This document shows, in pieces, positions 33,587-41,723 of a stretch of 64,000 nt of DNA. The notes beneath the pieces were generated by a model. The model searched no databases and was not told the DNA's origin. It saw only the letters and a list, made by a program, of their open reading frames with translations. Source of the stretch: Streptantibioticus cattleyicolor NRRL 8057 = DSM 46488 (GTDB taxonomy: Bacteria > Actinomycetota > Actinomycetes > Streptomycetales > Streptomycetaceae); the NCBI RefSeq assembly GCF_000240165.1, contig NC_017586.1, positions 2,480,001 to 2,544,000 of the forward strand. Reading direction: 5' to 3'. The stretch's first letter is position 1; every line of letters begins with the position of its first letter. The position numbers were made by a program, and so were the translations under genes.

Positions 33587-35137
33587 ATGGCCGCAACGGG
33601 ACCCGTCCGGCCGCCGGGCCGGAGCGCCGCCACCGCCTACCGGCTCGGCCGGGCCGTGACCGTGTGGGAGCTGGCCGTACGCCGGGCGGAGCTGACCCCG
33701 GCGGCACCGGCGCTGCTCGACGAGGCGGACCGGCGGGTCTCCTTCTCCGGTCTGGTCACGCGTGCCGAACGCGTCGCCGCCGGACTGCACGCACTCGGCG
33801 TGCGCCCGGCGACGACGGTGGCCTGGCAACTCCCCACCCGCATCGGCTCCGTGGTGCTCTCCCTGGCGCTGGCCCGGCTCGGCGCGGTGCAGACCCCGGT
33901 CATCCCCGGCTACCGGGACCGCGAGGTGGCCCATGCGCTCGGCGCCACCGACGCCCGTTTCCTCGTCACGCCGGGGGTCTGGCAGGGACACGATTACGCG
34001 GCGATGGCCGAACGGACCGCCCGGACGCTGCCCCGGCCGCCGGTGACGCTCACGGTCGGGGACGGTCTGCCCGACGCCGACCCCGCGCCGCTGCCCCCTC
34101 CCCCGGCCGAGGGGGACGCCGTGCGCTGGATCTACTGGACCTCCGGCACGTCCGCGGCGCCCAAGGGCGTGCTCCACACCGATCGCTCGCTGATCGCCGG
34201 CGGATCGTGCCTGGCCCACGCGCTGGCCCCGCGCCCGGACGACGTGGGCTCGATCGCCTTCCCCTACGCGCACGTCGGCGGCGTCGACTACCTGGTGATG
34301 CTGCTGCTGTACGGGTTCCCGGCGCTGCTGGTCGAACGGTTCACGCTGCCCGGGGTGCTCGACGCCTACCGGCGCCACCGGGTGACCATCGCCGGGGGCA
34401 GCACCGCGTTCTACGCCCTCTTCCTCGCCGAGCAGCGCAAACAGCCAGGCCGCCGGCTCCTCCCGGCGCTGCGGCTGCTGTGCGGCGGGGGCGCCGCGCT
34501 GCCGCCCGAGCTGTACTACGAGGTCACCCGGGAACTCGGCTGCGCCCTCACCCACGGCTACGGCATGACCGAGGCACCGATGATCACCATGGGCTCGCCC
34601 ACGGACAGCGACGAGAACCTGGCCACCACCGAGGGCCGGCCGCCCTCGGCCATGGAGATCCGGGTGGTGGACGGCGAGATCAGGCTGCGCGGCGAGGCGG
34701 TGTGCGCCGGCTACCTCGACCCGCGGCAGACCGCCGAGGCGTTCGACGCGGACGGCTTCCTGCGCACCGGCGACCTGGGCTACCTCACCCCCACCGGCCA
34801 CCTGGTCCTCACCGGCCGCCGCAAGGACGTGATCATCCGCAAGGGCGAGAACATCTCCGCCCGGGAGATCGAGGAACTCCTCTACGCCCACCCCGCGATA
34901 CACGACGCCGCCGTCATCGGCCTGCCCGACCCCGAACGCGGGGAACGCGTCTGCGCCGTCCTCGAACAGCCCCCCGGCGCCCCCGCGCTCACCCTCACCG
35001 AGGTGACCGGCTTCCTGCGCGCCGCCGGCCTGGCCCGGCACAAGCTCCCCGAACAGCTGGAGATCACCGACGCGCTGCCGCGCAACGCGACGCTGGGCAA
35101 GGTGCTCAAGGGCGAGCTGCGGCAACGGTACGGCTGA
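33587..35137 (+). CDS. AMP-forming acyl-CoA synthetase
   Basis: 516 aa ANL ligase. IYWTSGTSAAPKGVLHT is the AMP-binding loop (about residue 183), GYGMTEAP and FLRTGDLGYL follow, the hinge is GRRKDVIIRKGENIS, and the C-terminal catalytic lysine is in NATLGKVLKGELR. It resembles cyclohexanecarboxylate-CoA ligase/FadD17-type enzymes more than long-chain FadD, but the substrate is uncertain. It marks the right border of the palindrome-controlled region. Confidence 0.9.
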   Translation: MAATGPVRPPGRSAATAYRLGRAVTVWELAVRRAELTPAAPALLDEADRRVSFSGLVTRAERVAAGLHALGVRPATTVAWQLPTRIGSVVLSLALARLGAVQTPVIPGYRDREVAHALGATDARFLVTPGVWQGHDYAAMAERTARTLPRPPVTLTVGDGLPDADPAPLPPPPAEGDAVRWIYWTSGTSAAPKGVLHTDRSLIAGGSCLAHALAPRPDDVGSIAFPYAHVGGVDYLVMLLLYGFPALLVERFTLPGVLDAYRRHRVTIAGGSTAFYALFLAEQRKQPGRRLLPALRLLCGGGAALPPELYYEVTRELGCALTHGYGMTEAPMITMGSPTDSDENLATTEGRPPSAMEIRVVDGEIRLRGEAVCAGYLDPRQTAEAFDADGFLRTGDLGYLTPTGHLVLTGRRKDVIIRKGENISAREIEELLYAHPAIHDAAVIGLPDPERGERVCAVLEQPPGAPALTLTEVTGFLRAAGLARHKLPEQLEITDALPRNATLGKVLKGELRQRYG

Positions 35138-35146
35138 AAGGCCGTC

Positions 35147-35166
35147 GCCGCCGTCTTCCCGGCGGC
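35147..35166. terminator. Hairpin between convergent genes
   Basis: GCCGCC at 35147-35152 pairs with GGCGGC at 35161-35166 around an 8-base loop, 10 bases after the acyl-CoA ligase stop. Weak but well placed. Confidence 0.35.
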
Positions 35167-35244
35167 CACGTCCGGGGCCGTGACGCTCCCTGGACCCACC
35201 CGATCCGCGTCGCGGCCTCGCCCCGTCCTCCGGCGCCGACGGAC

Positions 35245-36099
35245 TCACCCGGCCGAGGCGTCCGCCGGTATGCCCGCGAACAGGTCGTCCTCGACGCGGC
35301 CGTCCGCCGGAGCCGTCACGGCCGGCCGGACACGGGCCAGCGAGTAGTCCTCGGTGGGCCACACCTCACGCTCCAGGTCTCGGGGGTGGGCGAAGAAGGG
35401 GTTGGCCGGGTCGGCCTGGGTCGCGTGGGCGCGGAACGCCCGGTCGCGTACGTCGAACCAGTCGGCGCACTCGACGCGCGTGGTGACCGGCAACTCCGGC
35501 GCCCAGTCGGGCCAGCCGTCCAGCACCTCGCCCATCCCCGACTCGATGCCCCGGCTCGTCATGGCCGCGTGGAGCGTCTCGAACCACCGCTTGCTGAACG
35601 CGACTTGGTAGTAGAGCTTCAGCGGCTCCCACGGTCCGCCCGGATCGTCGAAGGCGGCGACGGCCACCTCGTGGGTCCGGATGTGGTCGGGGTGGGGGTA
35701 GCCGCCGGACGGGTCGTAGGTGACGACCACGTGCGGCCGGAACTCCTGGACCACCTCGCGGAGCCGGGCGGCGGCCTCGGCCACCGGGACCCGGGCGAAG
35801 CAGTCCGGCGGCAGCTCCTTCCCCGGCCCCGGCAGCCCCGAGTCGCGGTACCCCAGGAAACGGTGGCCCACCCCGAGGATCCCGGCCGCCGCGGCCATCT
35901 CACGGCGCCGGATCCCCGGGAGGTCGGCGCGCACCTCGGGCCGGTCGAGCGCGGGGTTGAGCACGTCCCCCCGCTCACCTCCGGTGCAGGTGACGACCAG
36001 CACGTCCACCCCTCGGGCCGCGTAACCGGCCAGCGTGGCGGCGCCCTTGCTGGACTCGTCGTCGGGGTGGGCGTGCACGGCCATGAGTCGAAGCGTCAC
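35245..36099 (-). CDS. mca: Mycothiol S-conjugate amidase
   Basis: 284 aa from a GTG at 36099 with GGAAGG upstream. LmbE/PIG-L fold zinc hydrolase with AHPDDESSKG at residues 10-19 and the second metal cluster GYPHPDHIRTHE. The conserved YRDSGLPG and C-terminal ADWFDVRDRAFRAHATQADP are characteristic of Mca rather than of MshB. It cleaves mycothiol S-conjugates of electrophiles, releasing the mercapturic acid for export and the GlcN-inositol for recycling. The drug-efflux-type MFS gene lies directly upstream, which fits a detoxification role. Confidence 0.9.
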   Translation of the reverse strand: MTLRLMAVHAHPDDESSKGAATLAGYAARGVDVLVVTCTGGERGDVLNPALDRPEVRADLPGIRRREMAAAAGILGVGHRFLGYRDSGLPGPGKELPPDCFARVPVAEAAARLREVVQEFRPHVVVTYDPSGGYPHPDHIRTHEVAVAAFDDPGGPWEPLKLYYQVAFSKRWFETLHAAMTSRGIESGMGEVLDGWPDWAPELPVTTRVECADWFDVRDRAFRAHATQADPANPFFAHPRDLEREVWPTEDYSLARVRPAVTAPADGRVEDDLFAGIPADASAG

Positions 36100-36290
36100 G
36101 GGGGATTCCTTCCTGTCGGTGGGGGTGGTGGGTCGGTGGGGCGTGGGGTGGTGTGCCGGCCGCTCGGGAAGCCGGCCGGCGGGAGGGCGTGCGGGGGGCC
36201 ACGCACCCGGGACCCGTGCCCGCGCGCGGGGTGGGACGGAAGGCACGCGAACCGGGGACGGAGCCCGCCGCCACGGGGCGGGACCTCGGC
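36100..36290. other. Short spacer upstream of mca
   Basis: 190 bp of GC-rich sequence between the MFS stop and the mca start. Apart from the mca ribosome site I see no feature. Confidence 0.4.
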
Positions 36291-37862
36291 TCAGCGCCCG
36301 GGTATGGCGCGGCGGGGGTAGAAGAGCGCGGGCACCAGGGCCAGGAGGGAGAAGCCCAGGGCCCAGCCGAACGCCTGGCCGTAGGCCACGGCCGGGGCCG
36401 CGGGGTGGTGGGCGAGGGATCGCTGGAGCACGACGGTGAGCGCGGCGGTGCCCAGCGAACCACCCACCCGGTTGAGGACGTTGACGGACCCGGCGGCCCG
36501 GGGTGCCTCCTCGCGGGAGACCGAGCCGTAGACCGCGGACATCCCGGGGATCATCGCCACGCCCAGTCCCGCGCCGCGCACCACCAGCGCCACGGTGAGC
36601 AGCGCGTCGCCGGGGGCGTGGGCGAGGAAGGCGAAGGGCAGGGAGCCGGCCAGGGCGAGCAGCAGTCCGGCGAGCATCAGGGGGCGGGGGCCGAGCCGGT
36701 CGGTGAGGCGGCCGGCGATCAGTGAGGCCGCCGCGGTGCCGAGCGCCTGCGGGGCCAGCAGCAGACCGGCGGTCATCGCGTCGGCGCCGCGCACGCTCTG
36801 GAAGTACAGCGGAAGCAGCAGCATCGCGCTGTAGAGCGAACCGCCGAGCAGGAAGGAGGAGGCGGTGGCCGCCGCGAAGCCCCGACGGGCGAACATCCGC
36901 ACGTCCAGCAGCGGCACCGGCCGGACCCGGGAGGCGGCCTCGCGCGCACCGGCACCGGCGTCCGCGACCGCACCCGCCACCACGACGCCGCCCCGGGTCC
37001 GCACCAGCGCATGCGCCACGTATCCGGCGAGCAGCACCAGCCCCGCCGCCAGGACGGACCAGCGCTGCGCCGAGCAGCCGTAGACCACGGCGGCGAGACC
37101 CGGAGGCAGCAGGAGCAGCCCCTTGACGTCGAGCCGGGCCTGGTGCTCGGCGGCCGGGGCGCCGGCGGGGAGCGCCTTGCGGGCGGCGAGCAGGGTGAGG
37201 ATGCCCAGCGGCACGTTGACCAGGAACATCCAGCGCCAGCCGAGGTCCTGCACGAGCAGGCCGCCGAGGACGGGGCCGGCCACCGGGGCGAGGGTGACCG
37301 GCACGACGCTGACGCTCATCACCCGGCCGAGCCGTTCGGGGCCGGCGGCCTGCGCCATCATCGCCTGGCCGACCGGCTGGATCAGGGCGCCGCCCAGACC
37401 TTGGAGGACCCGGCAGGCGACCAGCACCGGCACCGACCAAGCGGCGCCGCACAGCGCCGACCCGGCGGTGAACAGGGCTGTCGACGCCAGCCATACCGTC
37501 TTGGCGCCCCATCGTCCGGTGGCCCATCCGGTGAGCGGCATGACCACGGCGACCGCCAGCAGGTAGCCGGTGGAGACCCACTGGACCTCGGCGAGCGAGC
37601 CGCCCAGGTCGTGGGCGACGGCGGCGGTGCCCACGCTGACGATCGTCGTGTCGAGCAGCACGAGCACCGGGCCGAGCAGCAGGACCATGGCGATCCGCCA
37701 CACCGACCGGTCGATCCCGGGCGGCCCGCCGGATCCCGGGGCGGAACGCGGGTCCCGTCCAGTGGCGGAAGACGTGGTCGGCGCCCCGGCGGAACCGGCG
37801 CCACGGGAAGCGGGGACAGGGGCGGGGTTAGCAGGCTTCGTCGCACTTTTTTGCATGGACAT
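36291..37862 (-). CDS. MFS drug efflux transporter, DHA2 (14-TM) family
   Basis: 523 aa with about 14 hydrophobic segments. Motif A-like GWATGRWGAKTVW, the DHA2 N-terminal LDTTIVSVGTAAVAHDLGGSLAEVQW (given only as a position, about residues 68-93) and motif C-like GPVLGGLLVQDLGWRWMF are present. A 50-residue polar N-terminal tail precedes TM1. Exports drugs or other toxic compounds using the proton gradient. Start ATG 37862 or 37856. Divergent from a TetR gene, with two TAGGTC-type palindromes between them, the classical local repressor-efflux arrangement. Confidence 0.92.
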   Translation of the reverse strand: MSMQKSATKPANPAPVPASRGAGSAGAPTTSSATGRDPRSAPGSGGPPGIDRSVWRIAMVLLLGPVLVLLDTTIVSVGTAAVAHDLGGSLAEVQWVSTGYLLAVAVVMPLTGWATGRWGAKTVWLASTALFTAGSALCGAAWSVPVLVACRVLQGLGGALIQPVGQAMMAQAAGPERLGRVMSVSVVPVTLAPVAGPVLGGLLVQDLGWRWMFLVNVPLGILTLLAARKALPAGAPAAEHQARLDVKGLLLLPPGLAAVVYGCSAQRWSVLAAGLVLLAGYVAHALVRTRGGVVVAGAVADAGAGAREAASRVRPVPLLDVRMFARRGFAAATASSFLLGGSLYSAMLLLPLYFQSVRGADAMTAGLLLAPQALGTAAASLIAGRLTDRLGPRPLMLAGLLLALAGSLPFAFLAHAPGDALLTVALVVRGAGLGVAMIPGMSAVYGSVSREEAPRAAGSVNVLNRVGGSLGTAALTVVLQRSLAHHPAAPAVAYGQAFGWALGFSLLALVPALFYPRRAIPGR

Positions 37863-37867
37863 AAATT

Positions 37868-37880
37868 TAGGCTCGACCTA
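37868..37880. promoter_or_regulatory. TetR operator copy A, TAGGCTCGACCTA
   Basis: Near-perfect 5-3-5 dyad directly at the MFS start codon, with its centre 34 bp from copy B (about three helical turns). Confidence 0.7.
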
Positions 37881-37901
37881 TCAACCGGGTCAAGAGATTT
37901 T

Positions 37902-37914
37902 TAGGTCCGACCTA
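37902..37914. promoter_or_regulatory. TetR operator copy B, TAGGT-CCG-ACCTA
   Basis: Perfect dyad 23 bp upstream of the TetR start. Two copies in this 75-bp divergent promoter suggest repression of both MFS and TetR genes. Confidence 0.75.
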
Positions 37915-37937
37915 GAAAGTGCGGCTACCCTGGGAAC

Positions 37938-38561
37938 ATGGCACAGCTGCGCGAGCTCAAGAAGAGGCAGACCCGCACGACGATCTCCCACGTCGCCACC
38001 CGGATGTTCATGGAGCGCGGCTTCGAGCGGACCACGATCGCCGAGATCGCGCAGGCCGCCGGGGTCTCCAAGATGACGGTCACCAACTACTTCCCGCGCA
38101 AGGAGGACCTCTTCTTCGACGCCTACGACGAGGTGGTCAACGGCCCCTCGCGCACGGTGGCCGGACGGGCCGAGGGCGAGTCCGCGCTGACCGCGCTGCG
38201 CCGCGCCTACCTCGACGGCATCGAGCGGCGCGACCCGCTCTACGGCAACTACGGACCGGACTTCGTCCGGCTCATCGACGAAAGCCCGGCGCTCCAGGCC
38301 CGGTTGCGGGAGATATACGACCAGCAGGAGGAGGCGCTGGCCGCCACGCTCGCAGAGGAGGCGGGGGAAGGTGCCAGTTGGCTGGAGATACGGCTGGCCG
38401 CGGCCCAACTCGCGGGCGTGCAGCGGGTGTTGTTCAACGAGGCACACCGCCGCCTGCTGGCCGGCGACTCGGAGGAGGAGTTCTACCGCGGTCTGGCCGA
38501 GGCGGCCCGGCGGGCCTACGCCATGCTGGAGCCGGTGCTCGGCGGTTACGCGGTGCGCTGA
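37938..38561 (+). CDS. TetR family regulator of the adjacent MFS exporter
   Basis: 207 aa. The N-terminal HTH reads TTIAEIAQAAGVSKMTVTNYF (positions about 36-56), followed by KEDLFFDAYDE as usual for TetR proteins. The C-terminal ligand-binding domain is not assigned. The divergent layout and twin palindromes indicate that it represses the efflux gene and itself until a substrate of the pump binds. The sites differ from the CTGACG palindromes of the catabolic region, so it is not the regulator of that regulon. Confidence 0.9.
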   Translation: MAQLRELKKRQTRTTISHVATRMFMERGFERTTIAEIAQAAGVSKMTVTNYFPRKEDLFFDAYDEVVNGPSRTVAGRAEGESALTALRRAYLDGIERRDPLYGNYGPDFVRLIDESPALQARLREIYDQQEEALAATLAEEAGEGASWLEIRLAAAQLAGVQRVLFNEAHRRLLAGDSEEEFYRGLAEAARRAYAMLEPVLGGYAVR

Positions 38562-38792
38562 TCAGCCGGTCCGCCGCAACGCCCCCGGCCCGTCCGGGGC
38601 GGCGGCCATGACGCCGCCGGCACCACCGCACCGGGGCAACGCCGGCACCCCGCTGTAACGTCCGCACCGCGCCGCACGCCGAACACGCGCCGGACCGCGC
38701 TCCCGCGCCCCCAACCGCACCCCCGCGCGCCCGCCGTCCCCGGCCGAACCCCGGCCACGTCCCCTGGCCACAGGCCCCACGCGGCTCACGCC

Positions 38793-39167
38793 TCACGCCG
38801 TCAGCGGCCTCGCCCCGTCGTCCACCGCCGCGTCCAGGTCGGGGAAGACCTCGAAGAGCCGCCGTACGCCGAGGGCGGCGAGGACGCGGTTGACGTGGGA
38901 GCCGTCGACCGCCCCCTCGGCGGGGAGTATGAGCCGCAGGCGGCCGGTGCACGAACGCATCAGGCGGCGGGCGGCGATCAGTACGCCGACGCCGCTGGAG
39001 TCGCAGAACCGGACGGCGGACAGGTCGAGCACCACGCTGCGGCGGCCGTCGGCGACCGCGTCGTGCACCTGCTGCCGGACCGCGGGCGAGGTCACCAGGT
39101 CCATGTCGCCCGCCACACGCAGCACGGTCCAGCCGTCCCGCTGCTGTGCCTTCACCCTCAACGCCAC
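38793..39167 (-). CDS. STAS-domain anti-sigma factor antagonist
   Basis: 124 aa from a GTG at 39167. STAS fold with the phosphorylatable serine in RFCDSSGVGVL (Ser57/Ser58), as in SpoIIAA/RsbV/BldG. When dephosphorylated such proteins bind an RsbW-type anti-sigma kinase and free the sigma factor. Divergent from the sigma gene at 39455, although the anti-sigma factor encoded there is of the zinc type, so the actual partner kinase may be elsewhere (for example the RsbW-like proteins at 28706 or 61362). Confidence 0.92.
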   Translation of the reverse strand: MALRVKAQQRDGWTVLRVAGDMDLVTSPAVRQQVHDAVADGRRSVVLDLSAVRFCDSSGVGVLIAARRLMRSCTGRLRLILPAEGAVDGSHVNRVLAALGVRRLFEVFPDLDAAVDDGARPLTA

Positions 39168-39292
39168 TGGCTCGCTGCCCTTTCGTCGGCAGAGTCGTAC
39201 GGTCGCACCGTCGTCACCGTTCGCCGTCCCTTCGACGATATGCCCAGCGGGGATGCGTTCCCCGCGCCGCGGCGGTCACACCCGGGTAACAC

Positions 39293-39307
39293 ATCACCAT
39301 CGGTGAT
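39293..39307. promoter_or_regulatory. Dyad ATCACC-ATC-GGTGAT
   Basis: Perfect 6-3-6 inverted repeat in the 287-bp divergent region between the STAS and sigma genes. A GTAACAC motif is repeated on either side (39287-39293 and 39316-39322). Probable regulator site, protein unknown. Confidence 0.45.
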
Positions 39308-39454
39308 CACTTCAGTAACACTTCGCTCACACACCGTGCCCTTCCGGTGTCGAACGGTGGTCGTTTGCCGCAAAGGCGCTCTCGTTGTCAGACCCTCCCG
39401 TTACATTCGAGAGGACGGCGGGGTGAGGAGAGCCGCGAGAGGGGGGACTGCCGG

Positions 39455-40036
39455 ATGGCGACGCCCGCACCACCACGCTGGGACCGCAAGATGCAGCAAC
39501 GCCTCGCCCGTGGCGAGGAAGCCGCCCTGGGCGAGTTGTACGACCGGTTCGCCTCGTTGGTGCACGCCATAGCGCACCGGGTGATGGACGACGACACGGC
39601 GGCGGACCAGATCACCCGGGAGGTCTTCGGCTACGTCTGGGAGCACCCGGAGGCGTACGACCCGAAGAACGGCAACCTGCGTTCGTGGATAGCCGCGGTC
39701 GCGCAACGCCAGTCCGTGCACCGGCTGCGCAGCAGCGCGGTGGAACGGACGGTGGCCGGTGAGGGGTGCGCGGCCGGGCAGTTCGAGGACCGGGTGCGGG
39801 AGGCGAGCACCGCGGCCCGGGCGGACTTCATCCGCGAGTCGATGCCCGCCTCGATCCGCGCCACGCTCGACCTGGCCTACATCAAGCGCCGGGACTACCG
39901 GCAGGCCGCGGCGGAGCTGGGGCTCACCGAGGACGAGGCCCGGCGAAGACTCCGGCTCGGCCTGCAGATGCTCTCCACCGCGATCGAGCAGCCGTCGCTC
40001 CCCCGGCCGCCGGCCGGCCCTGGCAGCGCGTCGTGA
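39455..40036 (+). CDS. RNA polymerase sigma factor (ECF/SigK-like)
   Basis: 193 aa from the ATG at 39455 with a G-rich ribosome site (GAGGGGGGAC) upstream. Region 2 is clear (ELYDRFASLVHAIAHRVMDDDTAAD, about residues 24-48, and SWIAAVAQRQSVHRLR). Region 4 (AYIKRRDYRQAAAELGLTEDEARRRL) is present but lacks the usual TVKSR recognition pattern, so its -35 specificity may be unusual. The anti-sigma gene follows with a GTGA overlap, which fits stoichiometric co-synthesis. Confidence 0.9.
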   Translation: MATPAPPRWDRKMQQRLARGEEAALGELYDRFASLVHAIAHRVMDDDTAADQITREVFGYVWEHPEAYDPKNGNLRSWIAAVAQRQSVHRLRSSAVERTVAGEGCAAGQFEDRVREASTAARADFIRESMPASIRATLDLAYIKRRDYRQAAAELGLTEDEARRRLRLGLQMLSTAIEQPSLPRPPAGPGSAS

Positions 40037-41424
40037 CCGGCCCGGTGAACGACGGTCCGCTGCCGGACGACGGCCGCGACGGCGGTGCCGGTGACGGCGG
40101 ACCGGTCGGCGGACGGACGGGCGGCGGACGGACCGGCGGCGGACGGAGCGGTTCCGCGCGCGACGACCGGGCGGGCGACGGCTGCGCCGGAGGCGGTGGG
40201 GTTCCGCCCCGCGGTATGCCGGTGCCCCGGGTGCCGCCGCCCAGGGCGGCGGCCGAGGACGGTCCGCTGCCGGTGGTGCCGCCGACCGCGCCCGGCGCCT
40301 CCGGCCCCACCGTCAACCCCCGTGAGGCGCCCGTGCGGTACGACCACCGCACCTTGAAGTCCTTACTCGGCGCGTGGGCGTTGTCGGCGTGCCCGGCCGA
40401 GGAGAGCGCGGCGGTGGAGGCGCATCTGACCGACTGCGCGTCCTGCGCCGACGAGGCGTTGCGGCTGCGCGAGGCGGTGGCGCTGCTGCGCCCGGAGGAC
40501 TCGCTCGACCTGGACCCGATGCTGCGCACCCGGGTGCTGGAGAACTGCCTGGGCCGGCGCCCCGCCCGGATACCGATACCGGAGTGGGCCGGCCCGTACG
40601 ACACGGAGACCGCCCGGCTCGACGCGCTCCTGCGCGATCTGGGCGAGTCCGACTGGCGGGCGCCGGTGAAGCTGGAGTGGTACGCCGGGTCGCGGACGGT
40701 CTCGGTGGCGCAGGTCATCGGCCACCTCACCGCGGTGGACAGCCTGTTGGCGGCCTCGCTGGGGATGGCCACGCCGCTGGGCGCCGACGCCCCGCGCGAC
40801 CCGGCCGGGCGCACCGAGGCGTACTGGAGCCGGTGCGACGACCGGACTCCGGAGGCGACGGTCCGGGAGACCTGGCGGGAGCAGGGGCGTTCGCTGGTGC
40901 GCACGGTCTCCTTCGCGGGCCTGGGCACCGCCGGGCTGGAGGTGGGGTACGGCACGTTCGCGCTGCCGCTGCGGGACGCCTTCCTCGACCGGGCGATGGA
41001 GTGCTGGATCCACGCCGAGGACGTCGCGGAGGCGGTCGCCTACCCCTACGATCCGCCCGCGCCGCGCCATCTGCACCGGATGGTCGACCTGGCGGTACGG
41101 ATGCTGCCGCTGGCACTCGCCGGACTACGCCGGGCGGGGCTCGCCCGGTCGCCCGCCCGGCTGGTCGAGGCAGGGGCGCCCTGCCGCACCCTCCACCTCG
41201 ACCTGGAGGGCAAGGGCGGCGGCCACTGGTACATCCCACTGGACTCCCCGGCCGCCACCGCCTCACCCGACGAGACGGTGGCCGAAGTGGCCCTGGAAAG
41301 CACCGAGTTCTGCCGCCTCGCGGCCGGCCACCGGACACCGGAAGACCTCGCGGTCGGCCAGTACGGCGACCGCGAGGTGGTCAGGGACGTCCTGATCGCC
41401 GCAGCGCGCATGTCACGCCTGTGA
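40033..41424 (+). CDS. Zinc anti-sigma factor fused to a mycothiol-dependent isomerase-like (MDMPI/DinB) domain
   Basis: 463 aa from a GTG overlapping the sigma stop. The N-terminal 95 residues are Gly/Pro-rich and disordered. Residues about 110-165 carry the zinc anti-sigma motif with His131, Cys135 and Cys138 (HLTDCASC). From about residue 180 on lies a DinB/MDMPI helical bundle with the metal triad His231, Glu323 and His327 (VIGHLT and MECWIHAED), followed by the small C-terminal MDMPI lobe. Proteins of this fold use mycothiol as cofactor, so the cognate sigma factor may respond to thiol or metal state. No transmembrane helix is seen, so it is a cytosolic sensor. Confidence 0.87.
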   Translation: MTGPVNDGPLPDDGRDGGAGDGGPVGGRTGGGRTGGGRSGSARDDRAGDGCAGGGGVPPRGMPVPRVPPPRAAAEDGPLPVVPPTAPGASGPTVNPREAPVRYDHRTLKSLLGAWALSACPAEESAAVEAHLTDCASCADEALRLREAVALLRPEDSLDLDPMLRTRVLENCLGRRPARIPIPEWAGPYDTETARLDALLRDLGESDWRAPVKLEWYAGSRTVSVAQVIGHLTAVDSLLAASLGMATPLGADAPRDPAGRTEAYWSRCDDRTPEATVRETWREQGRSLVRTVSFAGLGTAGLEVGYGTFALPLRDAFLDRAMECWIHAEDVAEAVAYPYDPPAPRHLHRMVDLAVRMLPLALAGLRRAGLARSPARLVEAGAPCRTLHLDLEGKGGGHWYIPLDSPAATASPDETVAEVALESTEFCRLAAGHRTPEDLAVGQYGDREVVRDVLIAAARMSRL

Positions 41425-41723
41425 CCGTTCCGTCCGTCCGGCCTGGCCGGGCGGACGGCGACGGCACCGCCCCGGGCCCCGGCCAGCCGGACGCGGCCGG
41501 GCCGGATCAGGCCTACGGACAGAGACGACGGAACCGGGCCGACCCCGACCGGACGCGGGGGAGCCGGGGCGGAAGGACGGCCACCAACCGGCCAGCCACG
41601 ACGGCCGAATCGGGCGCACGCCCGACGGCCAGCCGGACGCGGGCGGGCCGGGCCAGGGCAGGCCGAACGACTACGCACGGCGGCCGAATCAGACGCACGC
41701 GCGCCGGCCAGGCGAACCCTCCC
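41425..41723. other. Gene-free GC-rich spacer with a direct repeat
   Basis: About 300 bp between convergent genes. A GCCAGCCGGACGCGG segment occurs near 41481 and again near 41629, with flanking similarity. Otherwise I see no gene, and the open frames are composition-driven. Confidence 0.5.
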
